Positions 16,793-24,143 of a stretch of 32,188 nucleotides of DNA are shown here, piece after piece. The translations under genes were made by a program, and so were the position numbers. The stretch spans positions 1 through 32,188 of the forward strand of contig QJZQ01000237.1 in assembly GCA_003246675.1 (NCBI GenBank), given 5' to 3'. The notes under the pieces are model-generated. The model saw nothing but the letters and a program-made list of their open reading frames with translations. It ran no database searches and was not told the origin of the DNA. How positions within the stretch are numbered: position 1 is the stretch's first letter; each line of letters starts with the position of its first letter. This DNA comes from Nitrospirota bacterium. GTDB taxonomy: Bacteria > Nitrospinota > Nitrospinia > Nitrospinales > VA-1.

Positions 16793-17136
16793 TGCGCTTC
16801 AAACGATCGCAGCGAATTCAGGAACTGTTGCTCGAGGAGATTTCCGCCCTCATCCAGCAGGGGATCAAGGACCCGAGGATCGGCTTCGCCACTCTGACCA
16901 AGGTGGAGGTGACCGACAACCTTAAGCATGCCAGGGTCTTCGTCAGCATTCTGGGCACCGAAGAAGAGAAGCAACAGACCCTGGAGGGGTTGAAAAGCGC
17001 GCGTGGGTTCATCCGCGGCGCCCTGGGGAAGAAACTGTACCTGCGGTACATCCCCGAACTGGAATTCAGGCGCGATGACAACGCCGAACACGTCGAAAGA
17101 ATAACCAAGATTCTCAATGAGTTACACCCAGGATAG
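16789..17136 (+). CDS. rbfA: 30S ribosome-binding factor RbfA
   Basis: RbfA is a KH-fold cold-shock factor that acts in 16S rRNA 5'-end maturation on the 30S subunit. The 115-residue protein has the characteristic N-terminus (RFKRSQRIQELLLEEISALIQQGIKDPRIGFATLTKVEVTDNLKHARVFVSILG) and the LRYIPELEFRRDD element near the end. It starts in an ATGA overlap with the DUF503 gene; the second ATG (16792) is an alternative start. Its 3' end overlaps truB by 20 bases in a different frame, so truB translation is likely coupled to it. Confidence 0.96.
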   Translation: MMRFKRSQRIQELLLEEISALIQQGIKDPRIGFATLTKVEVTDNLKHARVFVSILGTEEEKQQTLEGLKSARGFIRGALGKKLYLRYIPELEFRRDDNAEHVERITKILNELHPG

Positions 17137-18058
17137 CATCGTCAATTTATTGAAGCCCCAGGGGCTCACGTCGTTCCAGGTGGTGGACCGGGTGAAAGCT
17201 ATCCTCAAGGCCAAGAAGGCGGGCCACATCGGAACCCTGGACCCGATGGCCGAAGGCGTGCTGCCGATTTGCCTCAACCGGGCGACGCGGATTATCCAGT
17301 TTCTGTCTCCCCTGAGCAAGGTTTACCGGGCCGAAATGGAGCTCGGCACGGCCACCGATACCCAGGACGCCACGGGGAAAGTGATCGAACAGGGGGAGGC
17401 CGGAGGGGTGAGCGCGGAGGCCGCGCAGGCGGTGGTGGAAAGCTTCCTGGGAGAGCAGCTTCAGGTGCCGCCGATGTTTTCGGCGAAGAAGAAAAAAGGA
17501 ATTCCTCTTTACAAATTGGCCAGAAATGGTATTACTATCGAGAGGAAGCCCGTCTCCATTCGCGTTTATCGCATTGATTTCCTGCGAAAGTCGGGGGACC
17601 GGGTGGAATTTGAGGTGGAGTGCTCCGCAGGCACCTATGTCAGGACTCTGTGCCATGATATGGGCCGCCAGTTGGGGTGCGGTGCCCACATGACCCGGCT
17701 GACGAGAACCCGGGTAGGCATGTTCGATCTGGAGAACGGCCTGACCCTGGAAGATCTCGTTGCCGCCGTCGGCGATGGCAGCCTGCCCCAGAAGCTTATC
17801 CCCCAGGAACGTGCCCTCGATTTTCTTCCAGAAATTCGGGTCAAGAAGGATTTTGTCAGTTCCCTGGCCCATGGGCAGGCGCTTTCGAAATCATCCCTGG
17901 AAACGTTTCCGTGCAAGTTCGAGCCGGGGATGGAGCTTAGGGTCATGAATGGTGGCGATCACCTGCTGGCGGTGGTGGAGCCGGTGGTGAATGAAGAGGG
18001 GTTCAAGGAGCTGGAGCCGGGAGACACTGCGTTTAAACTAAAACGTGTGCTGGTTTAA
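17117..18058 (+). CDS. truB: tRNA pseudouridine-55 synthase
   Basis: TruB isomerises U55 to pseudouridine in the T-loop of most tRNAs. The 313-residue protein starts with the family pattern (IVNLLKPQGLTSFQVVDRVKAILKAKKAGHIGTLDPMAEGVLPICLNRATR), in which D42 of GTLDPMAEG is the catalytic aspartate. YRAEMELGTATDTQDATG and CSAGTYVRTLCHDMGRQLGCGAHMTRLTRTRVGMF are also typical. A C-terminal PUA-like region follows. The gene begins inside rbfA (20-base overlap). No nrnA/DHH phosphoesterase gene lies between rbfA and truB, unlike in many Gram-negatives and firmicutes. Confidence 0.97.
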   Translation: MSYTQDSIVNLLKPQGLTSFQVVDRVKAILKAKKAGHIGTLDPMAEGVLPICLNRATRIIQFLSPLSKVYRAEMELGTATDTQDATGKVIEQGEAGGVSAEAAQAVVESFLGEQLQVPPMFSAKKKKGIPLYKLARNGITIERKPVSIRVYRIDFLRKSGDRVEFEVECSAGTYVRTLCHDMGRQLGCGAHMTRLTRTRVGMFDLENGLTLEDLVAAVGDGSLPQKLIPQERALDFLPEIRVKKDFVSSLAHGQALSKSSLETFPCKFEPGMELRVMNGGDHLLAVVEPVVNEEGFKELEPGDTAFKLKRVLV

Positions 18059-18096
18059 ATAAATAATATGAGCAATGCCAACCGCAGGAAGATTGG

Positions 18097-18177
18097 AATG
18101 TTTTCGCAGAGGAGTTCCGCCGGAGCCGGTTTCAGGACGGCGTGGCCGGGAACACGGAATTCCTCTGCGAAAACATT
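18097..18177 (+). promoter_or_regulatory. Long inverted repeat (23-bp arms) in the rpsO-pnp leader
   Basis: The arms AATGTTTTCGCAGAGGAGTTCCG (18097-18119) and its complement (18155-18177) match over 23 positions with a single G-U wobble. The 35-base interior (CCGGAGCCGG...GGCCGGG) can fold further. In RNA this is a long double-stranded stem about 50 bases before the rpsO ATG. A run of eight Ts (18198-18205) follows about 20 bases later but has only a weak hairpin (GCCA...TGGT) immediately before it. Candidates are an RNase III processing site, an autoregulatory structure, or a small repeat element. Confidence 0.85.
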
Positions 18178-18225
18178 TGCCAGTCGTCCTTCGGTGGTTT
18201 TTTTTAATCGAGGGGAGGAGTAATC

Positions 18226-18495
18226 ATGGCTCTGAAGAAGGAAGAAAAAGTTTCAATCATTTCGGTTCACAAAAAGCATGAAACAGATACCGGTTCCTCC
18301 GAGGTGCAGATCGCTCTTTTGACCAAGAGGATCGTCGACCTGACGGAGCATTTCAAAACCCACGCCAAGGATCACCATTCCCGGCGTGGTCTGCTCATGC
18401 TTGTCAGCCAAAGGCGCAAGCTGCTGGATCATCTGAAGGCGGAAGATGCTGGCCGGTACCAAAACATCATCGCGCAACTCGGCATAAGGCGATAA
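18226..18495 (+). CDS. rpsO: 30S ribosomal protein S15
   Basis: Primary 16S rRNA-binding protein of the platform. The 89-residue sequence is standard: [54 protein letters not shown] ending in [13 protein letters not shown] strong GGGGAGGAG ribosome-binding site sits 5 bases before the ATG. It follows the long inverted repeat and precedes pnp by 20 bases, the classical rpsO-pnp pair. In E. coli S15 represses its own mRNA and pnp is controlled from the rpsO-pnp spacer; here that spacer is too short for such a structure. Confidence 0.98.
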   Translation: MALKKEEKVSIISVHKKHETDTGSSEVQIALLTKRIVDLTEHFKTHAKDHHSRRGLLMLVSQRRKLLDHLKAEDAGRYQNIIAQLGIRR

Positions 18496-18515
18496 AAAGA
18501 AATTGGAGACGTTGA

Positions 18516-20612
18516 ATGGAAAAAGTTGAGATAGAAATTGACGGGAAGACAATATCCATAGAATCGGGAACCCTGGCCAAGCAGGCCGGCGGTTCGGTAG
18601 TGGTGCGGCAGGGGGACACGATGGTCCTCGTGGCGGCGACCATGGCCAAGAAACCCAGGGAAGAGGTGGACTTCTTCCCGCTGACAGTTGACTACAGGGA
18701 AAAAACCTACGCTGCCGGGAAGATCCCCGGCAGTTTTTTCAGGCGTGAAGCGCGGCCGGGCGAACTCGAGACCCTGGTCTGCCGCCTGATCGACCGGCCC
18801 ATCCGGCCGCTGTTTCCCGATGGCTTCAGAAACGAGACGCAGGTCATCTGCCTCGTGGTATCCCACGACCAGGTGAACCCGGCTGATGTCGTCGCTATCA
18901 CAGGCGCATCGGCATCGCTCCTCGTTTCCGACATCCCGTTTCACAACCCCATCGCCGGAGCGCGCGTGGGCCGGGTGAATGGAGAATTCGTCTTCAACCC
19001 CACCTACGATGAATCGAAGGAGAGCGACCTGAACCTCGTGATGGCCGGCACCAAAGACGGCATCGTTATGGTCGAGGCGGGTGCGAAAGAGGTCAGCGAG
19101 GATGAAATGATGGACGCGCTCGCCTTCGGGCACGAGCGGATCAAGAAATTGATCGAGATTCAGGAAGAATTGCGCCGGCGGCTCGGCAAGGAAAAGGTTG
19201 CCTTGGCCGAAGCCAATGTCGACGAAGCTCTTGGCACGCGCGTGAAAGAACTGGTGGCCGCGAAGGTCGAAGCCGCCATGCAGATCGCCGGTAAGCAGGA
19301 ACGGTCCGATGAGATGCAGGCGATCAAGGAAACCCTCGCCCAGGAACTCAACTCCGAGGGCGACGATGGGGTCAAGAAGCAACTGGGAGAATTTCTCCAC
19401 GACATCGAGAAGGAAGCGGTTCGCCGGCTCATCCTGGAGAAGAAAACCCGCATCGACGGCCGCGGGCTCACCGACATCCGCCCCATCAGCATCCAGGTCG
19501 GCTACCTGGCGAGGAGCCACGGTTCCTCTGTTTTCACTCGTGGTGAAACGCAGGCGCTGGTGGCCGCTACTTTGGGCACGGGCATGGATGAGCAGCGGAT
19601 GGACAGCCTGGAGTTCAAGGGCTCGAAGTCGTTCATGCTGCATTACAACTTCCCGGCTTTTTGTACCGGCGAAGTCAAGTTTCTCGCCGGCCCCGGGCGG
19701 CGGGAAATCGGCCACGGCATGCTCGCCGAGCGGTCGCTTATTCCCGTTTTGCCGGAGAAGGAAAGCTTTCCTTACACCATTCGCCTGGTTTCCGAAATTC
19801 TTGAATCCAACGGGTCGTCCTCCATGGCCTCGGTGTGCGGCGGTTCGCTGGCACTGATGGATGCGGGCGTTCCGATCAAGGAGCCGGTGGCGGGCATCGC
19901 CATGGGGCTCATCAAGGAAGGCGATCAAATCGCCATCCTGTCCGACATCCTGGGCAGCGAGGACCACCTGGGCGATATGGACTTCAAGGTGGCCGGCACC
20001 CGTAACGGCATCACCGCGTTGCAGATGGACATCAAGATCGGCGGGCTGGACAAGGCGCTCATGGCCACCGCCCTCGGTCAGGCCCGCGAAGGGCGCCTGC
20101 ACATTCTTGGCGAGATGGCCAAGGTGCTGGAAGTGCCGCGTGAGACGATGTCCAAATACGCTCCGCGTATCGTCACCATCCGGATTCCCAAAGACAAGAT
20201 CCGCGACGTTATCGGACCGGGCGGCAAGGTCATTCGCGGAATCATCGAGAAGACCGGTGTCACCATCGATATCAACGATGACGGCATGGTGTCCATCGCC
20301 TCCACCGACGAGGCCGCGGCCAAAGCCGCGATCGATTACGTCCAGAGCCTGGTGCAGGAAGTCGAGATCGGCCGAATTTACCTTGGCACGGTTAAGAAGG
20401 TCGTCGATTTCGGCGCCTTCGTCGAAATTCTTCCCGGCACCGATGGCCTCGTGCACATCTCGCAGATCTGCGAGCGGCGTATCAAGAGTGTCAGCGATGA
20501 AATCCAGGAAGGCGACGAGATCAAAGTCAAGGTGATCGACGTTGATTCCCAGGGCAAAGTGAAGTTGAGCCGCAAAGAAGCCCTGCGCGAAGAGGCGACA
20601 GCTACGAAGTAA
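18516..20612 (+). CDS. pnp: Polyribonucleotide nucleotidyltransferase (PNPase)
   Basis: PNPase degrades RNA 3' to 5' by phosphorolysis and can add tails. The 698-residue protein has two RNase PH domains (first: GSVVVRQGDTMVLVAATMA...VDYREKTYAAGKIPGSFFRREARPGE; second: LTDIRPISIQVGYLARSHGSSVFTRGETQALV...HYNFPAFCTGE), joined by an all-helical domain. A KH domain (IPKDKIRDVIGPGGKVIRGIIEKTGVTIDI) and a C-terminal S1 domain (YLGTVKKVVDFGAFVEILPGTDGLVHISQI) follow. GGAG lies 8 bases before the ATG. It is the last gene of the translation/RNA cluster, closed by a strong hairpin terminator. Confidence 0.98.
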   Translation: MEKVEIEIDGKTISIESGTLAKQAGGSVVVRQGDTMVLVAATMAKKPREEVDFFPLTVDYREKTYAAGKIPGSFFRREARPGELETLVCRLIDRPIRPLFPDGFRNETQVICLVVSHDQVNPADVVAITGASASLLVSDIPFHNPIAGARVGRVNGEFVFNPTYDESKESDLNLVMAGTKDGIVMVEAGAKEVSEDEMMDALAFGHERIKKLIEIQEELRRRLGKEKVALAEANVDEALGTRVKELVAAKVEAAMQIAGKQERSDEMQAIKETLAQELNSEGDDGVKKQLGEFLHDIEKEAVRRLILEKKTRIDGRGLTDIRPISIQVGYLARSHGSSVFTRGETQALVAATLGTGMDEQRMDSLEFKGSKSFMLHYNFPAFCTGEVKFLAGPGRREIGHGMLAERSLIPVLPEKESFPYTIRLVSEILESNGSSSMASVCGGSLALMDAGVPIKEPVAGIAMGLIKEGDQIAILSDILGSEDHLGDMDFKVAGTRNGITALQMDIKIGGLDKALMATALGQAREGRLHILGEMAKVLEVPRETMSKYAPRIVTIRIPKDKIRDVIGPGGKVIRGIIEKTGVTIDINDDGMVSIASTDEAAAKAAIDYVQSLVQEVEIGRIYLGTVKKVVDFGAFVEILPGTDGLVHISQICERRIKSVSDEIQEGDEIKVKVIDVDSQGKVKLSRKEALREEATATK

Positions 20613-20640
20613 CGTGCGGTTTTGAACCGTTTCACTGAAC

Positions 20641-20684
20641 AAAAAAGCCCGGCCGGGTTCTGTATCCCGGCCGGGCTTGTTTTA
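20641..20684. terminator. Bidirectional terminator between pnp and speA
   Basis: AAGCCCGGCCGGG and CCCGGCCGGGCTT form a perfect 13-bp stem with an 8-base loop. On the plus strand GTTTTATT follows; on the minus strand the stem runs into six Ts. It serves the convergent pnp and speA genes, and the speA stop codon lies directly at its edge. Confidence 0.92.
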
Positions 20685-22610
20685 TTCTTGCCGTCTCAAC
20701 GTGTGATGGGGTTTGAGTAGGTAGGTGTAGCCGTTCAGCCCTTCCTTGTAAAAGGCCAGAAAGTCATCGGCCTCCCGCTGCGTGAGGTTGCCCTTTTCAA
20801 CCGCGCTGATCAGGAACCCGGCCACCCGGCCCGCGAGTTCATCCGCCCGGAACTGGACATAATCCAGCACATCCGTCACGTTCTCTCCCTCGATGATCTG
20901 CTCGTAATTCAGGCTGCCGTCTTCATTGAGGGAGACGTGGAAGGCGTTGGTATCTCCAAACAGGTTGTGCAGGTCTCCCAGGATTTCCTGATAAGCGCCG
21001 ACCAGGAAAATGCCAAGCTGATACACTTCTCCCGGTTCCAGCGCATGCACCCGAAGCGTTGTTTCTGTGCCGCGGTGGCTGCCGATGAAGGTATCGATGC
21101 GGCCATCGGAATCGCAGGTGAGGTCCTCCAGCGTCGCTTCCCGGGTGGGCTCTTCCTCCAGGCGCTGAATGGGGACCACGGGAAAGACCTGATCGATGGC
21201 CCAGGAGTCCGGCACCGACTGGAACACCGAAAAATTGCAAAAATATTTATCCGCCAGGGTTTTCCGGAGCGACTTGATCTCGTCGGGCATGAACTTGAGG
21301 CGCGACGAGAGTTTTTCGATCTTTCGGCAGATGCCCCAGAAAATGCGTTCGGCAAGAGCCCGGTCGGCCAGGGAGATCAGGCCCATCAGGAATTGGCTCT
21401 GCGATTGCTCCTTCAGGTGCACCGCGTCGTGCCACGATTCGGTCAGGTTCTTATTGGAAGTGGCCTGGAGGACGTCGTAGATTTCCCGCACCACTTCGGA
21501 CGCGTTTTCTTCGATGATGATCTGTTCGTTCCAAACGGGAAACGAGGTGACATCGAGGACGTTGACCACGAGGATCGAATGATAAGCCGTCATCGCGCGG
21601 CCGGATTCGGAGATGATGTTGGGGTGCGGCAGGTCTTCCGCTTCGCAGACCTCGAGCAGATGGTAGACCACGTCGTTGGCGTATTCCTGCACCGTGTAGT
21701 TGGTGCTGGAGTGGAACGTGGAACGGGTGCCATCGTAATCCACGCCCAGGCCGCCGCCGACGTCGATGTGCTGGATATTGCAACCCGCCCGCATCAGTTC
21801 GGCATAAAAACGGCCGACTTCCTTGAGGCTGTTCTTGATGCGGCGGATGTTGGTGATCTGGCTTCCCAGGTGGAAGTGGATCAGCTTGATGTTGTGGAGG
21901 ATGTTTTCCCTCTCGGCGATCTTCAGGGCCTCCACCAGTTCCATGGTGTTGAGCCCGAACTTGGAGTACTCGCCGCCGGAAGATGCCCAGCGGCCTGACC
22001 CGGCGCTGACCAGCTTGATGCGCAGGCCGATGTTGGGTTCCACGTCGAGTTCCCTGGCCACGCGGTTGATGAGGTCCAGCTCGTCGAGTTTTTCCACGAC
22101 GATGTAGACCTGCCGGCCGATCTTCTGCCCCAGCAGGGCGAGCCGGATGAAGGGTTCGTCCTTGTAGCCGTTGCAGATGAGCAGAGCGTTGGGGTTGTCC
22201 ATGATCGCCAGGATGGCGTGAAGCTCCGGCTTTGAGCCCGCTTCCAGCCCGATGTTGTAGGGGCGGCCGAATTTGACGATCTCCTCGACGACCTGGCGCT
22301 GCTGGTTGACCTTGATGGGGTACACACCGTGGTAGCTGCCGGTGTAGCCGTATTCCTTGATGGCCTTCTGGAACCCGCCGGCGAGGTTGGCGATGCTTGT
22401 TTTCAGGATGTCGGAAAAGCGGATCAGCGCGGGGAGCGAATAGCCTTTGGCCTGGATGTCGTTGACGAGATGCTTGAGATCAATTTGTTGTTTGCCGTTT
22501 TGCCGGGGTTTGACGACGATGTGCCCTGCGCTGTTGATGTCGAAATATCCGGAGCCCCACCCCTCGATATTGTAGAGGTCGCGGGATTCTTCGGTGGTCC
22601 ATTTTTTCAT
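20682..22610 (-). CDS. speA: Biosynthetic arginine decarboxylase
   Basis: PLP enzyme converting arginine to agmatine, the first step of the agmatine route to putrescine and spermidine. The 642-residue length and N-terminus (WTTEESRDLYNIEGWGSGYFDINSAGHIVVKP) are those of the SpeA family. The PLP lysine is K100 in GVYPIKVNQQRQVVEEIV. IDVGGGLGVDYDGT binds the PLP phosphate and SESGRAMTAYHSILVVNVL follows. The late segment YQLGIFLVGAYQEILGDLHNLFGDTNAFHV is also typical. A GGAG lies 9 bases before the ATG. It is divergent from lysA, another fold-III PLP decarboxylase. No speB/agmatine deiminase gene is in the window. Confidence 0.96.
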   Translation of the reverse strand: MKKWTTEESRDLYNIEGWGSGYFDINSAGHIVVKPRQNGKQQIDLKHLVNDIQAKGYSLPALIRFSDILKTSIANLAGGFQKAIKEYGYTGSYHGVYPIKVNQQRQVVEEIVKFGRPYNIGLEAGSKPELHAILAIMDNPNALLICNGYKDEPFIRLALLGQKIGRQVYIVVEKLDELDLINRVARELDVEPNIGLRIKLVSAGSGRWASSGGEYSKFGLNTMELVEALKIAERENILHNIKLIHFHLGSQITNIRRIKNSLKEVGRFYAELMRAGCNIQHIDVGGGLGVDYDGTRSTFHSSTNYTVQEYANDVVYHLLEVCEAEDLPHPNIISESGRAMTAYHSILVVNVLDVTSFPVWNEQIIIEENASEVVREIYDVLQATSNKNLTESWHDAVHLKEQSQSQFLMGLISLADRALAERIFWGICRKIEKLSSRLKFMPDEIKSLRKTLADKYFCNFSVFQSVPDSWAIDQVFPVVPIQRLEEEPTREATLEDLTCDSDGRIDTFIGSHRGTETTLRVHALEPGEVYQLGIFLVGAYQEILGDLHNLFGDTNAFHVSLNEDGSLNYEQIIEGENVTDVLDYVQFRADELAGRVAGFLISAVEKGNLTQREADDFLAFYKEGLNGYTYLLKPHHTLRRQE

Positions 22611-22703
22611 TTACACGAACTCCACGGGTTCAGGTGAGGCGGGCCAGGGCGATGTCTGGAGGGGCCACATGGGCCGGCCAGGGGCTATCGGTGGCCTAAG
22701 GTT

Positions 22704-22726
22704 GAATGTTTAAAGTTATAACATTC
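22704..22726. promoter_or_regulatory. Inverted repeat over the speA -10, possible operator
   Basis: GAATGTT and AACATTC are perfect 7-bp inverted arms around 9 bases. The repeat overlaps the proposed speA -10 at 22715-22720, so a protein bound here would block speA. The regulator is unknown. Confidence 0.4.
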
Positions 22727-22744
22727 GTCTCGAATTTCAAACAA
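22715..22744 (-). promoter_or_regulatory. Promoter of speA
   Basis: On the minus strand TTGTTT, an 18-base spacer and TATAAC preceded by TGT form an extended -10 promoter. The start point would be about 100 bases before the speA ATG. Confidence 0.45.
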
Positions 22745-22766
22745 AAATGTAGGCCTCCTAAAAGAA

Positions 22767-22795
22767 TTCTAGGCGGCCGGAATTTATGCTATAAA
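22767..22795 (+). promoter_or_regulatory. Extended -10 promoter of lysA
   Basis: TGCTATAAA at 22787-22795 is an extended -10 with a weak TTCTAG at the -35 position 17 bases upstream. It lies about 60 bases before the lysA ATG. Confidence 0.5.
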
Positions 22796-22855
22796 ATCCA
22801 GAACCCCGTGGCCCGGGCTGCGAGTGAAAACCTGTTTTCCAGATCAGGAGAGAGA

Positions 22856-24097
22856 ATGAAAATCGAACAAGTGGATGTGAAGGAGATTGCCCGCCGCTTC
22901 GGCACTCCGGTTTACGTATACAGCCTCGCGGCGCTTCGCCGCTCCATAGCGGAGATCAAACCTCTGGCGCCTGTTGTGCGTTACGCCATGAAGGCCTGTT
23001 CCAATGTCCGCGTGCTGAAGGAAATGCTTGCCCAGGGCGTGCTGATTGACGCGGTCAGTGTTTTCGAGGTCCAGCGGGCGCTGCGTGCGGGCTTTGCGCC
23101 GGAGGCCATCTGTTTTACCAGCGACGTGTTCTTTAATGCCGAGGATGTCGCCTTCTGCCTTGAAAATAAAATTTTCTGCAACCTCGGCACCCTCGGCATG
23201 GTCGAGGAATATGGCCGCGCGCTGGCGCGCACTCCCGGAGCCTCGCCGTGCATTTCCATTCGCATCAACCCGGGCGAGGGCCACGGTCATTCGAAAAAAA
23301 CCAATACCGGCGGCCCCTACAGCAAGCACGGCATCTGGTACCAGAACCTCGATGAAGTCAAGGCCATCGCCGAGAAATACGGTCTCACCATATCCGGCGT
23401 GCACATGCACATCGGCTCCGGCGGCGACATGGAGCACCTGAAGCGCATCACCGGCAAGCTGGTTGATTTTGCCAAACAGTTCGAGGATCTGAAGACCATC
23501 AATTTCGGCGGCGGCTTGCCCTACCAGTACGACCCGAGCAAGGCCGAGGAGGACATCTCCGGCTACCGTGCCATCCTGGAGGAGCGGGCGCAGCACCTCG
23601 AGCAGTATTTTGGCCGCAAAATCGTCTGCGAGATTGAACCGGGGCGGCGCTTCGTCGCCGGCTCGGGGTACCTCATCGGCGAGGTGCGCTCGCTCAACCA
23701 CACCTTCGACGAGGACGGCCGCCGCCTCGACTATGTGCTCGGCAACATAGGCTTTTGCCACTTGATACGCCCGATGGCTTATGGCTCCTACCACCCCATC
23801 TGGATCGTGGGCGATGACCTCGGCCCCGAGCAGGACATCATCGTCGCCGGGCCGGTCTGCGAATCCGGCGACGTGCTCACGCAAAAAGACGAGGAACCGG
23901 TGGCGAGAAGGTTGCCCAAACCGCAACCGGGCGACCTCATCGTGGTGGGCGGGGCGGGCGCTTATGGGTTCGCCATGTCCTCCAATTACAACAGCCAGCC
24001 GCTGATTCCCGAGGTGGTGGTCGAAGGCGAAACCCTCGTGCTCACCCGCCGCAGGCAGACCCTGGATGACATTTTGCGCGAGGAAAACGAGTCCTGA
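22856..24097 (+). CDS. lysA: Diaminopimelate decarboxylase
   Basis: PLP enzyme that decarboxylates meso-diaminopimelate to lysine. The PLP lysine is K46 in VRYAMKACSNVRVLKEML. INPGEGHGHSKKTNTGGPYSKHGIWY is the characteristic E. coli-type LysA segment, followed by GVHMHIGSGGDMEHL, NFGGGLPYQYD, EIEPGRRFVAGSGYLIGEV and the active-site VCESGDVL. The length of 413 residues is usual. The start at 22856 is chosen over the listed 22706 because GGAGAGAG lies just upstream and the promoter lies inside the longer ORF. The E. coli-type signature favours DAP over ornithine or carboxynorspermidine as substrate. It is divergent from speA; no other dap gene is near. Confidence 0.9.
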   Translation: MKIEQVDVKEIARRFGTPVYVYSLAALRRSIAEIKPLAPVVRYAMKACSNVRVLKEMLAQGVLIDAVSVFEVQRALRAGFAPEAICFTSDVFFNAEDVAFCLENKIFCNLGTLGMVEEYGRALARTPGASPCISIRINPGEGHGHSKKTNTGGPYSKHGIWYQNLDEVKAIAEKYGLTISGVHMHIGSGGDMEHLKRITGKLVDFAKQFEDLKTINFGGGLPYQYDPSKAEEDISGYRAILEERAQHLEQYFGRKIVCEIEPGRRFVAGSGYLIGEVRSLNHTFDEDGRRLDYVLGNIGFCHLIRPMAYGSYHPIWIVGDDLGPEQDIIVAGPVCESGDVLTQKDEEPVARRLPKPQPGDLIVVGGAGAYGFAMSSNYNSQPLIPEVVVEGETLVLTRRRQTLDDILREENES

Positions 24098-24143
24098 GGG
24101 CAGCCTCTTCGCAGGCAGCGCCCGGCTCCTCCGGCGGCGGGTT

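Noticed and set aside
18429-20642. 737-aa antisense ORF over pnp
   Set aside because: Shadow of pnp; no ribosome-binding site, promoter or family motif.
24098-24143. Terminator between lysA and the RND exporter
   Set aside because: A bulged GC hairpin is possible, but there is no T-run on either strand and the pairing is imperfect.
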